From Actinoalloteichus hoggarensis (lineage in GTDB: Bacteria > Actinomycetota > Actinomycetes > Mycobacteriales > Pseudonocardiaceae), in contig NZ_CP022521.1 of NCBI RefSeq assembly GCF_002234535.1, positions 5,440,001-5,504,000 of the forward strand: a stretch of DNA of 64,000 nucleotides, in the 5' to 3' direction. The position numbers and the translations under genes are program-made. The notes beneath the pieces are model-generated. The model did no database searches, had not been told where the DNA came from, and saw only the letters and a program-made list of their open reading frames with translations. Shown here piece by piece: positions 26,563-34,716 of the stretch. Within the stretch, counting starts at the first letter, position 1. Each line of letters starts with the position of its first letter.

Positions 26563-26859
26563 TCAGTGTTCGTCGACATGCCCGTCGTGCACGGCGTGCC
26601 GGTGACCGTCGTGCACGTAGTCGACGTGATCACCGTGGGGCACCGCGACGTGCCCGCAGCCCTCCCCGTGCTGGTGGCTGTGCGCGGCGTGCTCGGTGTG
26701 TGTCGCCGGCTCGCACTCGTCGAAGTGCCCGTCGTGCGCCCGGTGCAGGTGGCCGTCGTGCGCGTAGTCGACGTGATCACCGTGGGGCACGGCGACGTGT
26801 CCGCAGCCGGTCCCGTGCTCGTGCTGGTGGCCGGTGTGCTCGACATGGGCGGTAGTCAT
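26563..26859 (-). CDS. histidine-rich tandem-repeat metal-binding protein
   Basis: A 98-residue protein dominated by His, Asp and Gly. Two copies of a ~45-residue unit are visible, each containing 'HEHGTGCGHVAVPHGDHVDY' or 'HQHGEGCGHVAVPHGDHVDY', then 'HDGH.H..HDGH.DE'. Each unit holds one Cys in 'GCGH'. This layout belongs to a family of small actinobacterial proteins thought to bind zinc or nickel; a storage, buffer or chaperone role is inferred. The start at ATG 26859 is preferred because GAGG lies about 11 nt upstream; the ATG at 26880 has GAGG directly abutting it. A perfect palindromic element sits ~105 bp upstream. Confidence 0.88.
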   Translation of the reverse strand: MTTAHVEHTGHQHEHGTGCGHVAVPHGDHVDYAHDGHLHRAHDGHFDECEPATHTEHAAHSHQHGEGCGHVAVPHGDHVDYVHDGHRHAVHDGHVDEH

Positions 26860-27298
26860 GGTGAAACGCACCTCGCTCATCCTCGTTCGCGGCGACCACC
26901 CTCGGACCGGGCAGAGGTCGGCCCGAGGAGGCCCTCACGTCCACGCTAGCCGCACATATAGCCACACGTGCATGAGTCACGCGCACGTGTCACCCCAACG
27001 TGTGACCAGTCGTGCCCGCGCCAGGAACCGGGACGACGGCGGACCAGCCGCATGGCCGAAACGCTGCCCGAGCAGGCCCGAGCTCGAACGCGACCGTCGC
27101 GGGCCCCCGTCGGCACGGCAGGCCGTCGGTGCCGAGGGCGTCGAGAACGAGCGCGCCCGAAACGGACTCGCCTGGGCGGTCCGCCCCGAGCCGAAGAGGC
27201 CAGGAGGACATCGAGGCCGCCGGGACCGCCCACGTCCTGCGAACACCGTGTCCGCGGCGAGCCGCCCGCCCACGGCACGGGGCGAGCGGAGAAGGACG
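26860..27298. other. intergenic region upstream of the histidine-rich gene
   Basis: A 439-bp gap between the histidine-rich gene and rnpB. It contains the palindrome at 26964-26990 and should carry the histidine-rich gene promoter. The rest (27000-27298) gives only Arg/Pro-rich frames on both strands. It also covers the region just downstream of the mature 3' end of RNase P RNA; no clear terminator was found. Confidence 0.55.
26964..26990. promoter_or_regulatory. candidate operator: perfect inverted repeat upstream of histidine-rich gene
   Basis: ACACGTGC (26964-26971) and GCACGTGT (26983-26990) form a perfect 8-bp inverted repeat with an 11-bp spacer, next to the AT-rich CATATA at 26954-26959. 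A related ACGTGT occurs again at 26998-27003. The spacing suits a dimeric repressor. A metal-responsive regulator (Zur, ArsR/SmtB or DtxR type) would fit the downstream gene, but the sequence does not match a consensus I can name with confidence. Confidence 0.4.
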
Positions 27299-27705
27299 AG
27301 CCGGCCTCTAAGCCGGATTCTGTCGTCGAACCGCCTCGCGGCGACTCGACCGGCGACCATCCATCTAGGCCCGCCGTCGCCGACGGGCTCCAGCGGCCTA
27401 CCCGCGAGCATCGGGCGGGCCGCCCTCGAACGCTCGCGCAGACGCCGTCGCCGGCGTCCTCTTGGCCTTGCTCCGGGTGGGGTTTACCGAGCCACCCCGG
27501 TCACCCGGGGTGCTGGTGGTCTCTTACACCACCGTTTCACCCTTACCCGACCGCGCCCGAGGGCACGGCCCGGCGGTCTGTTTTCTGTGGCACTGTCCCG
27601 CGGATCACTCCGGGTTGCCGTTAACAACCACCCTGCCCTGCGGAGTCCGGACTTTCCTCGGCGGGGTCACCCCCGTCGCGGCCGCCCGGCCGGCTCGTCC
27701 AGCCG
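27299..27705 (-). ncRNA. rnpB: RNase P RNA, bacterial class A
   Basis: The minus strand shows the universally conserved RNase P RNA elements in order: 'GAGGAAAGTCCGGACTCC' near the 5' end, 'GGGTGGTTGTTAACGGC', 'GGACAGTGCCACAGAAAACA', 'GGTAAGGGTGAAACGGTGG' and the 3' 'CGACAGAATCCGGCTTAGAG'-type end. Total length (~407 nt) is right for the actinobacterial type A RNA, the catalytic subunit that trims the 5' leader of pre-tRNAs. Both ends are estimated from helix P1 and may be off by several bases. It lies next to the RNase H/phosphatase gene. Confidence 0.97.
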
Positions 27706-27761
27706 TCGATTCTAGTCCCCCGGCCCGGCTGCCCCGACGCCCGCCGGTGCGCCACGACGGA

Positions 27762-28958
27762 TCAGCTCAGATGGGAGATGTCGTTGACGAGCCGAACCGA
27801 GGCGTTGCCGTCCGGATAGAACTCGGCGATCGACAGCGAGGCCAGATCCAGATGCAGGCGGTAGAGCACGGAAGGACCCACGTCCAGCGCCATCCGCAGC
27901 AGGGACTTGATCGGCGTCACGTGACTGACCACGATCACCGTCGCGCCGCCGTGCGCGCTGATCAGCTCGTCCCTGGCCCGCCGCACCCGGCGATGGACGA
28001 CGTCGAAGCTCTCGCCGCCGGGCGGCGGCACCGAGGGATCGCGCAGCCAGCGGGCGTGCTCCTCGGGATCGCGCTCGGCCGCCTCGATGAAGGTCAGCCG
28101 CTCCCAGTCGCCGAAGTCGGTCTCGATCAGGCCGGGGTGCGCCACCGGCTCCGCCGTGCCCAGGGCCGAGGCGATCGCCGCCGCCGTCTGCCTGGTCCTG
28201 GCCAGCGGCGACGTGATCACCGGCGTGGTCGCGCCGAGCCCGTCCAGACCGGCGAGCCGCCGCGCCACCGCCGCGGCCTGGCTCGCCCCGAACTCGGTGA
28301 GGTCGACGTCGCCCCGGCCGGAGTATCGCCGCTGCACCGAGAGCCTGGTCTGCCCGTGCCGGACCAGCAGCAGCCTGGTCGGCGTGCCGCTCGCGCCGTT
28401 CCAGCCCGAGGGGCGAGACCGGGTCGCGGAGGCGCCGCCGTCGGTGTTCGCCGCGCCCGAGGAGGCCTGGGTCACACCGGTCGGCACGTGACTCGTCGTC
28501 GCCCCGTCACCGCGGCCCGCCGCGGCCCTCGCTCGGCCGGGAGTGCTCGCCTGCTCGTCCATCGCCCGGTTCGCGAGCCGGTCGGCGTGGGCGTTGCTCG
28601 CCCGCGGAATCCATTCGTACCGCACCGAGGAGAAGACACCCGCGAGATCACGTGCCTGGCGCGCCAGCGACGCCAGCTGGGGATGCCTGATCTTCCAGCG
28701 TCCCGACATCTGCTCCACGACGAGCTTGGAGTCCATCCGCACCGAGACGGACGACACGCCCAGCTCCGCCGCCGCCCGCAGACCCTCGATCAGCCCCTGG
28801 TACTCCGCCACGTTGTTCGTGGCGACGCCGAGGCCGCCGGACCGCTCGGCCAGGACCTCGCCGCCGACCCGGTCCTTGACGACCGCGCCGAAGCCCGCCG
28901 GGCCGGGATTGCCTCGGGACCCGCCGTCGGCCTCGACGACGACCTCGGCACCACTCAC
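27762..28958 (-). CDS. bifunctional RNase H / histidine-phosphatase protein (Rv2228c-like)
   Basis: A 398-residue fusion. Residues ~1-135 form a type I RNase H domain with 'VVVEADGGSRGNPGPAGFG' (first catalytic Asp), 'NNVAEYQGLIEGL' (Glu) and 'VRMDSKLVVEQM' (Asp), plus 'SNAHADRLANRAM' (final Asp). After a ~60-residue Ser/Thr/Gly linker, residues ~195-398 form a histidine phosphatase with 'LLLVRHGQTRLS' (phosphohistidine RHG), 'PLARTRQTA', 'GDWERLTF' and 'VVSHVTPIK'. In mycobacteria the orthologue cleaves RNA:DNA hybrids and has alpha-ribazole phosphatase (CobC) activity, which links it to cobalamin synthesis beside the aminotransferase gene. GTG 28958 overlaps the upstream stop (GTGA). Confidence 0.95.
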   Translation of the reverse strand: MSGAEVVVEADGGSRGNPGPAGFGAVVKDRVGGEVLAERSGGLGVATNNVAEYQGLIEGLRAAAELGVSSVSVRMDSKLVVEQMSGRWKIRHPQLASLARQARDLAGVFSSVRYEWIPRASNAHADRLANRAMDEQASTPGRARAAAGRGDGATTSHVPTGVTQASSGAANTDGGASATRSRPSGWNGASGTPTRLLLVRHGQTRLSVQRRYSGRGDVDLTEFGASQAAAVARRLAGLDGLGATTPVITSPLARTRQTAAAIASALGTAEPVAHPGLIETDFGDWERLTFIEAAERDPEEHARWLRDPSVPPPGGESFDVVHRRVRRARDELISAHGGATVIVVSHVTPIKSLLRMALDVGPSVLYRLHLDLASLSIAEFYPDGNASVRLVNDISHLS

Positions 28959-29692
28959 AGTCCGGACTCCGCCGTCCGGACCAGGATCACGCCGCACTCG
29001 TCGCAGCGCACCACCTCGCTCGGGTCGGCGGCCTTGAGCCTGCTGACGGCGACCCGGTCCAGTTCCAGCCTGCACGCGCCGCAGCGGCGGGCCCGCAGCA
29101 GTGCGGCGCCGTTGCCCTTCTGCGCGCGAATCCGCTCGTAGAGCGCGAGGAGATCGGCGGGCAGCCCCGCGATCAGCGTCGAGCGACGCTCGGCGTGCCT
29201 GTTCTCCTGGGTGCCCAGGTCGGCGAGCAGCTCGTCACGGCGGCGGGTGACCACCGCCAACGCCTCCCGACTCTCGGCCAGCTGCTCCTCGGCGAAGCGC
29301 ACGTCGGCCTCGGCGGCCTCGGCCCGCTCCATGACCTCCAGCAGCTCATCCTCCAGTACGCCCTGCCTGCGGGTGAGGGTGTCGAGCTCGTGCTGCAGGT
29401 CGACGACCTGCCGTGCGCCCACCGTTCCGGCGTCCAGGAGTTCCCGGTCCCGCTTGCCGCGAGCCCGGACCTGATCGATCTCCTTCTCCTGTCTGGCCAG
29501 TTCTCGCCGCAGGTCGCTCAGCGCCGTCTCGGCGACCACCTGAGCGTCCTGCCTGGTCCGGACCGTGCCCTCGGACTCGTCGATCTCGGCGTGTTCAGGC
29601 AGGTTGGTGCGGCTGTAGGCGACCCTGTTCAATTCGGTATCGACATCGGCCAGGTCGAGCAGCCTGCGCTGCGTGGCGGGATCGGCTTTCAC
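28955..29692 (-). CDS. coiled-coil zinc-ribbon protein (Rv2229c-like)
   Basis: A 245-residue protein. Residues ~10-180 are a long antiparallel coiled coil ('LQHELDTLTRRQGVLEDELLEVMERAEAAEADV'-type heptads). The C-terminus is a C4 zinc ribbon with 'RRCGACRLELD' and 'VVRCDECGVILVR' (two CxxC pairs). 'GNGAALLRARRCGACR' is the family signature. Length and layout are those of the actinobacterial family found beside the RNase H/phosphatase and Nif3-like genes in mycobacteria. It probably binds nucleic acid or a protein partner; the role is unsettled. GTGA overlap couples it to the RNase H/phosphatase gene, and the Nif3-like gene lies 36 bp upstream, so the three form an operon. Confidence 0.93.
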   Translation of the reverse strand: MKADPATQRRLLDLADVDTELNRVAYSRTNLPEHAEIDESEGTVRTRQDAQVVAETALSDLRRELARQEKEIDQVRARGKRDRELLDAGTVGARQVVDLQHELDTLTRRQGVLEDELLEVMERAEAAEADVRFAEEQLAESREALAVVTRRRDELLADLGTQENRHAERRSTLIAGLPADLLALYERIRAQKGNGAALLRARRCGACRLELDRVAVSRLKAADPSEVVRCDECGVILVRTAESGL

Positions 29693-29728
29693 GCGGGCGT
29701 CCTCCAGGTGTGCGGGCGCGCTGACGGT

Positions 29729-30586
29729 TCAGGTTCGCGAGCGATCGCCGGGCTCGTGAAGGTTCCACGGGTCGGTTCGACGCTGCGAGACGTGGACTTC
29801 GACGGTACTCTGCGTCGCCGTGCGGACGACCTCGGCTGCCTGCCCGCACCACGGCCACTCGCCCGCCCAGTGCGCCACGTCCACCAGCGCGGGAGCCCGA
29901 CCACCGGGGACCGTCGACAGGGCGGCGTGCTCGCTCGCCGGGTGATGCCGCAGGTCGCTGGTGACGTAGGCGTCGACACCGAGGGCGGCCGCGGTGCTCA
30001 GGAACCCGTCGCCCGCGCCGCCGGACACCGCCACGCGACGAATCGGCCGCTCCGGGTCTCCGGAGGCACGCACACCCCAGGACGTGGTCGGCAGCGCGTC
30101 GGCGACGCGACGGACGAACCGGGAGAACGGCTCCGGCCGGGCCAGCTCGCCCACCCGCCCGAGGCCCAGCAGGGGCGTCTCGGCGGTCGCGCCTCGATGC
30201 GGACGCAGCGCCCCGGTGACCCGCAGGCCGATCGCCTCGGCGAGCGCGTCGGACACGCCCGGCACCGCGCTGTCGGCATTGGTGTGCGCGCAGTACAGCG
30301 CCACGCCGCCGAGCAGCATCCGGTGGATCAGCCGTCCTTTGGGCTGGTCGGCAGGCACGCCGTGCACGCCGCGCAGCAGAAGCGGATGGTGGGCGACGAT
30401 GAGTCCGGCGCCGAGCTCCAAGGCCTCCGAGACGGTGTCCTCGGTCGGGTCCACGCAGACCAGCACCCGGTCGACCGGGCTCGCCGGGTCACCGCAGACC
30501 AGCCCGATCGCGTCCCAGTCCTCGGCGTACTCGGGCGGGTAGGCCCGCTCCAGAGCGGTGACGACGTCGGCGACGGTGGCGCTCAC
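29729..30586 (-). CDS. Nif3-like dinuclear metal-centre hexameric protein
   Basis: A 285-residue NIF3/YbgI-family protein. The metal-binding motifs are 'DWDAIGLVCGD', 'LIVAHHPLLLRGVHGV' (paired His), 'LYCAHTNADSAV' and a C-terminal 'LVDVAHWAGEWPW' with the last His. Members form ring hexamers with two metals per subunit; the physiological substrate is unknown, although an annotation as GTP cyclohydrolase 1 type 2 is common. GTG 30586 has GGGGGA 6 nt upstream. An alternative GTG at 30604 would overlap the aminotransferase stop as GTGA but lacks a ribosome binding site. It is transcribed with the zinc-ribbon and RNase H genes. Confidence 0.93.
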   Translation of the reverse strand: MSATVADVVTALERAYPPEYAEDWDAIGLVCGDPASPVDRVLVCVDPTEDTVSEALELGAGLIVAHHPLLLRGVHGVPADQPKGRLIHRMLLGGVALYCAHTNADSAVPGVSDALAEAIGLRVTGALRPHRGATAETPLLGLGRVGELARPEPFSRFVRRVADALPTTSWGVRASGDPERPIRRVAVSGGAGDGFLSTAAALGVDAYVTSDLRHHPASEHAALSTVPGGRAPALVDVAHWAGEWPWCGQAAEVVRTATQSTVEVHVSQRRTDPWNLHEPGDRSRT

Positions 30587-30600
30587 GGACGGTCCCCCAT

Positions 30601-32472
30601 TCACGACACCCGGGTGTCGCGCAGTAGATCGGACAGAGCCGCGCCGAGCAGGCTGGTCCGCTCGGCGGACCGCACCGCGACGCGAAGATGATCCTCGGTC
30701 AGTCCGGGAAAGGTATCGCACCGTCGCACGGCGATCCCCCGCTGACGCAGGCCCGTTCGCACCGCCGCTCCGTCGGGCACGGTCAGGAGCAGGAACGGGC
30801 CGTGGGCGGGCTGCTCGACACGCAGTCCGGGGAGGGCGGCCAGCTCCGCGATCATGTCCCGGCGGCGTTCGCGGAGATCGACGGCGGCGGCCTCGGCCTC
30901 GGCGAGCGCCCCCGGGGAGCAGCAGGCCCGGACCGCGACGTGGACGAGGCTGCCGACCGGCCAGTGAGGCCTGCGCGCGGCGAGCCGGCCCAGCAGCTCC
31001 GGCGCGGCCAGGACGTAGCCCGCACGCAGGCCCGCCAGCGCCCAGGTCTTGGTGAGGCTGCGCACCACCACGAGGCCGGGTGTCCCGCCGTCCCCCGCGA
31101 GCGACTCGGCCTCGCCGGGCACCGCGTCGATGAACGCCTCGTCGACCACCAGCGTCCGACCGGGGCGGGCCAGTGAGCGGACGACCGCCGCCGGATGCAG
31201 GACCGAGGTGGGGTTCGTCGGATTCCCCAGCACGACGAGATCGGCGTCGGCGGGCACCAGCTCAGGTCGAAGCCGGTGACCGTCGGAGGCGGGCAGCAGC
31301 ACCCGGCTGACCGGCACGCCCGCCTGCCGAAGGGCCAGTTCCGGCTCGGTGAAGGACGGGTGGACGACGGCGGCGTGCCGGGGACGCAGTTCGGGCAGCA
31401 GCGCGAAGCACTCGGCGGCACCCGCCAGCACGAGCACCTCCTCCGGTCGTCTGCCGTGCCGCGCGGCCACCACGGACCGGGTGGCCGCGTCCTCGGCGGC
31501 CGAGGGGTAGCGACCGAGGTCGCTCAGGGCGGCGGCGAGCCGATCGCGGAGCCAGCGGGGCGGGGCGTCGAGCCGCACGTTGACGGCGAAGTCGACCAGT
31601 TCGGGCGTCGCCTCGACGTCCCCGTGATGACGCAGCGCCTCAAGGTCGATCCCGGCCTCGCCGCGGTGCCCGACGGGTGCAGGCGCGTCGACGAGCTCGG
31701 CCCGATCGTCCCGCCTGCCGGGTACCGCGGCAGGCGGGCACACGGTGAACACGGGAGACGGCCCGCCGTCCGCTCCGACCGCCGGACCGTGGTGAGGATC
31801 GCCGCTGCTCATCGGCGGGAGTCTAGGCACCCGCCGTCGGACGCCGGGCCGTGGAGGCGGCCGTGATGCGCGGCCCGGCGCGGGTGACCGACCGCGACGA
31901 GCCGCCCCGAGACGGGCTCGCACCTCCATCAGCGCGAAGCCGAGCAGATTGCGGCCCGGCCACCGCGACGGCAGCGTGGCCGCGTCGTCTCGCGCGGCCA
32001 GACCGATGCCCCACACGGCGTCGACCGGGCTCGCCTCCACGAGGATCCGGCTGCCGGTGGAGCGCAGAAACGCGGCGGCGGGCTCGTGGGCGGTGAACTT
32101 CGCGAGGTTGCCCGCGATGACGATCCGCTCGCGGTGGGCGTCCCACCGCTCGCGGTCGAACCCTCGGACCAGACGTCCGAGCCGTTTGGCCTCGCCGGGG
32201 TGCCGCGCGACCAGGATTCGCTCCGCGACGCCGTCATCGCCGAACAGCCGCGCCTTGCGTTCCATCATGTAGTGCTCGGCCGTGGGATAGCGGCGTCCGT
32301 CGACGGTGAAGTCGCCGAACCACCATTGGCTCAGACACTCCGATCGCACGTCGCCGTCGGCGCGGCGGAGGCCGCTCCAGAAGAGGACGAACCGCAGCCG
32401 CTCCCCCGCGGCCTCCCGCCGACGCAGCTCGGCGATCCGCTGGTCCACCCGCCGGAGTCGTGGCTCGGTCAT
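30601..32472 (-). CDS. NADAR domain joined in frame to CobC-like PLP aminotransferase
   Basis: One uninterrupted 623-residue frame from ATG 32472. Residues ~1-175 are a NADAR/YbiA N-glycosidase domain ('SQWWFGDFTVDGRRYPTAEHYMMERKARLF', 'GNLAKF', 'WPGRNLLGFALMEVR'), a family that hydrolyses reactive riboflavin intermediates or removes ADP-ribose. It then runs without a stop through ~45 Arg/Pro-rich residues into a fold-type I PLP enzyme of ~403 residues beginning at ATG 31812 (codon 221). That part resembles L-threonine-O-3-phosphate decarboxylase/histidinol-phosphate aminotransferases (Rv2231c): 'NPTNPTSVLHP', 'VVDEAFID' and 'RSLTKTWALAGLRAGY' (PLP Lys ~255 from the internal ATG). CobC could also be made alone from 31812, but no good ribosome binding site is seen at either start. 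The linker looks like translated spacer, so a lost stop codon is as likely as an established fusion. Confidence 0.75.
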   Translation of the reverse strand: MTEPRLRRVDQRIAELRRREAAGERLRFVLFWSGLRRADGDVRSECLSQWWFGDFTVDGRRYPTAEHYMMERKARLFGDDGVAERILVARHPGEAKRLGRLVRGFDRERWDAHRERIVIAGNLAKFTAHEPAAAFLRSTGSRILVEASPVDAVWGIGLAARDDAATLPSRWPGRNLLGFALMEVRARLGAARRGRSPAPGRASRPPPRPGVRRRVPRLPPMSSGDPHHGPAVGADGGPSPVFTVCPPAAVPGRRDDRAELVDAPAPVGHRGEAGIDLEALRHHGDVEATPELVDFAVNVRLDAPPRWLRDRLAAALSDLGRYPSAAEDAATRSVVAARHGRRPEEVLVLAGAAECFALLPELRPRHAAVVHPSFTEPELALRQAGVPVSRVLLPASDGHRLRPELVPADADLVVLGNPTNPTSVLHPAAVVRSLARPGRTLVVDEAFIDAVPGEAESLAGDGGTPGLVVVRSLTKTWALAGLRAGYVLAAPELLGRLAARRPHWPVGSLVHVAVRACCSPGALAEAEAAAVDLRERRRDMIAELAALPGLRVEQPAHGPFLLLTVPDGAAVRTGLRQRGIAVRRCDTFPGLTEDHLRVAVRSAERTSLLGAALSDLLRDTRVS

Positions 32473-32694
32473 GATCGAGGACGCTAGAAGACACCGGACA
32501 CGGGCCGCGAGCGATTTCCGATCGGCGCTCCCCTTTCGATCTCGGCGACCGCGGAGCTCGTCCTGTCCGGAGGAACGCTCCGGCGGCTCGGCCTGGCGGG
32601 CGACGACGGCCGCGGTCGCCCGACCACGACGAACGGAGCGGCTCCGCACCGGGAGCCTCGCGGTGCTCGTGATGCCGTGACGTACCGTGAGTGC

Positions 32695-33579
32695 GTGCGC
32701 TACCGGTTCCTGCTGCGGCCGGGATGGATCACCATGACCGTCGCCGTCCTGGTGTTCGCGGCCATCTCCGTCTTCATGCTCTCGCCTTGGCAGCTCGGTC
32801 GTCACGACGACAAGCTGGCCCAGAACGAGGCGATCGAGCGTTCCCAGGGCAGTGACGCCGTGCCGCTGAACTCGATCGTGTCGCCCGACGCCGCCCCCGG
32901 CGACGACGCCGTGTGGCAGCAGGTCTCCGTGGAGGGCAGATACCTTCCCGACGGGGAGACGGTGGCGCGGCTGCGTTCGGTGCACGGCGAGCCCGCCTAC
33001 GAGGTGCTGACGCCGTTCGCGTCGTCCGACGGCACCACGGTGCTGATCAACCGCGGTTTCGTCCGCCCCGACGACGAGGGTCGAGTACCCGAGTTCCCCG
33101 CCGCGCCCACCGAGCCCACGAGTCTGACCGCCCGCGTACGGACGGACGAGAACGACACGCGCAGGCGGGCGGCGTTCGAGGAGGACGGCCGACTCCAGGT
33201 CTACGCGATCAACTCCGAGACCGTCGCCGAGGCCGTCGACATCCCGCTGCGAGCGGGCTACCTGCAACTGACCGCCGATCAGCCGGGCGGCCTCGGCGCG
33301 CTGCCGCTCCCCAGGCTGAACTCCGGGCTCAACCTCGCCTACGGGTTGCAGTGGGTCGCCTTCGGCGCGATGGCCCTCGGCGCGCTGGTCTTCTTCATCT
33401 GGCGCGAGGCGCATCCCAGACCGGAACAGGCGACGGCGGGCGCCGAGGAGACGACGGCGCCCGCCGAGAGCCGGATGTCGACCCGGTCAGCGCTGCGTGC
33501 CGCCGCCTCGGAGCGCCCCGCGACGACGACCCGGACGACGACGGAGACCCTGGCCGATCGCTACGGCGGTCGCCGCTGA
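32695..33579 (+). CDS. SURF1 family cytochrome oxidase assembly protein
   Basis: A 294-residue protein with the SURF1 layout: first membrane helix 'WITMTVAVLVFAAISVFML' (~11-29) followed by the signature 'PWQLGRHDDKLAQNE', an exported domain with 'VEGRYLPDGETV' and 'VLINRGFVRPDDEG', and a second helix 'LQWVAFGAMALGALVFFIWR' (~220-240). SURF1 helps build cytochrome c oxidase (haem a insertion). GTG 32695 gives the family start 'RYRFLLRPGW'; GTG 32677 adds six residues. The last ~60 residues are a disordered tail whose coding overlaps the opposing cobD gene by 93 bp. It lies beside cobD and the CobC-like gene as in M. tuberculosis Rv2235. Confidence 0.93.
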   Translation: MRYRFLLRPGWITMTVAVLVFAAISVFMLSPWQLGRHDDKLAQNEAIERSQGSDAVPLNSIVSPDAAPGDDAVWQQVSVEGRYLPDGETVARLRSVHGEPAYEVLTPFASSDGTTVLINRGFVRPDDEGRVPEFPAAPTEPTSLTARVRTDENDTRRRAAFEEDGRLQVYAINSETVAEAVDIPLRAGYLQLTADQPGGLGALPLPRLNSGLNLAYGLQWVAFGAMALGALVFFIWREAHPRPEQATAGAEETTAPAESRMSTRSALRAAASERPATTTRTTTETLADRYGGRR

Positions 33580-34482
33580 CAGGACACCGGCGACGGCGCC
33601 GATCACTCGGGACAGCTCCACCCCGCGCGTGACGTCGCCCGCGTCCGGCGTCCGGCCGTCGCCGAGCATGGGGCGCTCCTCGGTGCCGTGGTGATAGACG
33701 GTGCGGCCGCCCAGCCGTACCTCGAGCGCTCCGGCGAAGGCCGCCTCCACCTGGCCCGCGTTGGGGCTGGGATGAGCGGTGGCGTCCCGACGCCAGGTAC
33801 GCCACGCGCCCTGGGCGGAGCCCCCGACGACGGGTGCGCAGAGGCTGGTCAGCATCGCGGTGGCGCGGGAGGGCAGCAGGTTCGCCACGTCGTCGAGCCG
33901 CGCCGAGGCCCAGCCGAACCGGCGGTAGCGCGGCGAGCGGTGTCCGACCATGGCATCGAGGGTGTTGATCGCGCGATAGCCCAGCAGTCCGGGCACGCCG
34001 GCGACGGCGCCCCAGAACAGCGGCGCCACCACGGCGTCGGAGGTGTTCTCCGCGATCGACTCCACCGAGGCCCTGGCGAGGCCGGGGCCGTCCAACGAGC
34101 CGGGACTGCGACCGCAGAGCCTCGGCAGCGATTCGCGGGCCTCGGCGAGCGCGCCGGAGTCCAACGCCCTGGCCATCGTGGTGCCCTCCTCGGCGAGCGA
34201 GGCTCCGCCGAGGACCACCCAGGTGGTCAGCGCCGTGGTCGCGGCCTCGGCGACCGGGCTCAGCCTGCCGAGTCGCCGGGCGGCGAGACCGAGCGCCACG
34301 CTTCCGCCGACGAGCACGCCGGTGAAGACCACGCCCGCGGACCGCCGATCCTGGTAGATCCGACGTTCCAACGCGCCCGCGACTCGACCGAAGCCCGCCA
34401 CCGGGTGGCCTCGTCGTGGGTCGCCGAAGGCCGCGTCCGCGGCCACGCCCAACAACAGACCGACCGCGCGACCCGCATTCAC
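33487..34482 (-). CDS. cobD: adenosylcobinamide-phosphate synthase (CbiB/CobD)
   Basis: A 331-residue membrane protein that attaches the aminopropanol arm to adenosylcobyric acid in cobalamin synthesis. Family motifs are 'LLLGVAADAAFGDPRRGHPVAGFG' at the N-terminus, 'SVESIAENTSDAVVAPLFWGAVAGVPGLLGYRAINTLDAM' with 'YRRFGWASARLDDVANLLP', and 'SPNAGQVEAAFAGALEVRLGG'. Several membrane helices are evident. GTG 34482 is fixed by GAGGGGG 5 nt upstream; the longer frame to 34815 is not conserved-looking. Its aminopropanol donor comes from threonine phosphate, the presumed product line of the CobC-like aminotransferase 1.7 kb away. The 3' end overlaps SURF1 tail to tail. Confidence 0.95.
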   Translation of the reverse strand: MNAGRAVGLLLGVAADAAFGDPRRGHPVAGFGRVAGALERRIYQDRRSAGVVFTGVLVGGSVALGLAARRLGRLSPVAEAATTALTTWVVLGGASLAEEGTTMARALDSGALAEARESLPRLCGRSPGSLDGPGLARASVESIAENTSDAVVAPLFWGAVAGVPGLLGYRAINTLDAMVGHRSPRYRRFGWASARLDDVANLLPSRATAMLTSLCAPVVGGSAQGAWRTWRRDATAHPSPNAGQVEAAFAGALEVRLGGRTVYHHGTEERPMLGDGRTPDAGDVTRGVELSRVIGAVAGVLSAATAVAIGQGLRRRPGRRRGALRGGGTQR

Positions 34483-34559
34483 TGTTGCCCCCTCGTTCCT
34501 CTCATCACTGGCCGGCACGCCCTCGGCGACGCCGCTCGGCCGTCGATCACGCTGAGCCG

Positions 34560-34616
34560 CCGGCTGTCCGACCGTCCCCGGATCGGGTGTGCCCGTTCTC
34601 GTGATCGGACAGCCGG
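34560..34616. repeat. 12-bp inverted repeat upstream of cobD
   Basis: CCGGCTGTCCGA (34560-34571) and TCGGACAGCCGG (34605-34616) are perfect inverted repeats with a 33-nt spacer, 78 bp upstream of the cobD start. It could be an operator or a leader hairpin in the cobD transcript. The sequence matches no element I can name. Confidence 0.5.
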
Positions 34617-34677
34617 GTTCCGGCGGGCCGCCGCACGAGCCGACGGTGATCATGGTGCCCCCCGTGTCGGACGTCCG

Positions 34678-34716
34678 ACGACACCGCCCGACGACACCGC
34701 CCGACGACACCGCGCG
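34678..34716. repeat. 13-bp tandem repeat, three copies
   Basis: ACGACACCGCCCG is repeated three times head to tail, the last copy with one change (CGCG for CCCG). A short minisatellite of this kind is likely to vary in copy number between strains. No function is evident. Confidence 0.7.

Noticed and set aside
17282-27298. Integrative conjugative element with att sites
   Set aside because: No integrase, relaxase, excisionase or replication gene, and no direct repeats flanking the operon, were found. The only tRNA gene in the window is 21 kb away.
32473-33414. Upstream extension of the NADAR-CobC frame
   Set aside because: It is antisense to SURF1, and the NADAR domain has its own natural ATG at 32472.
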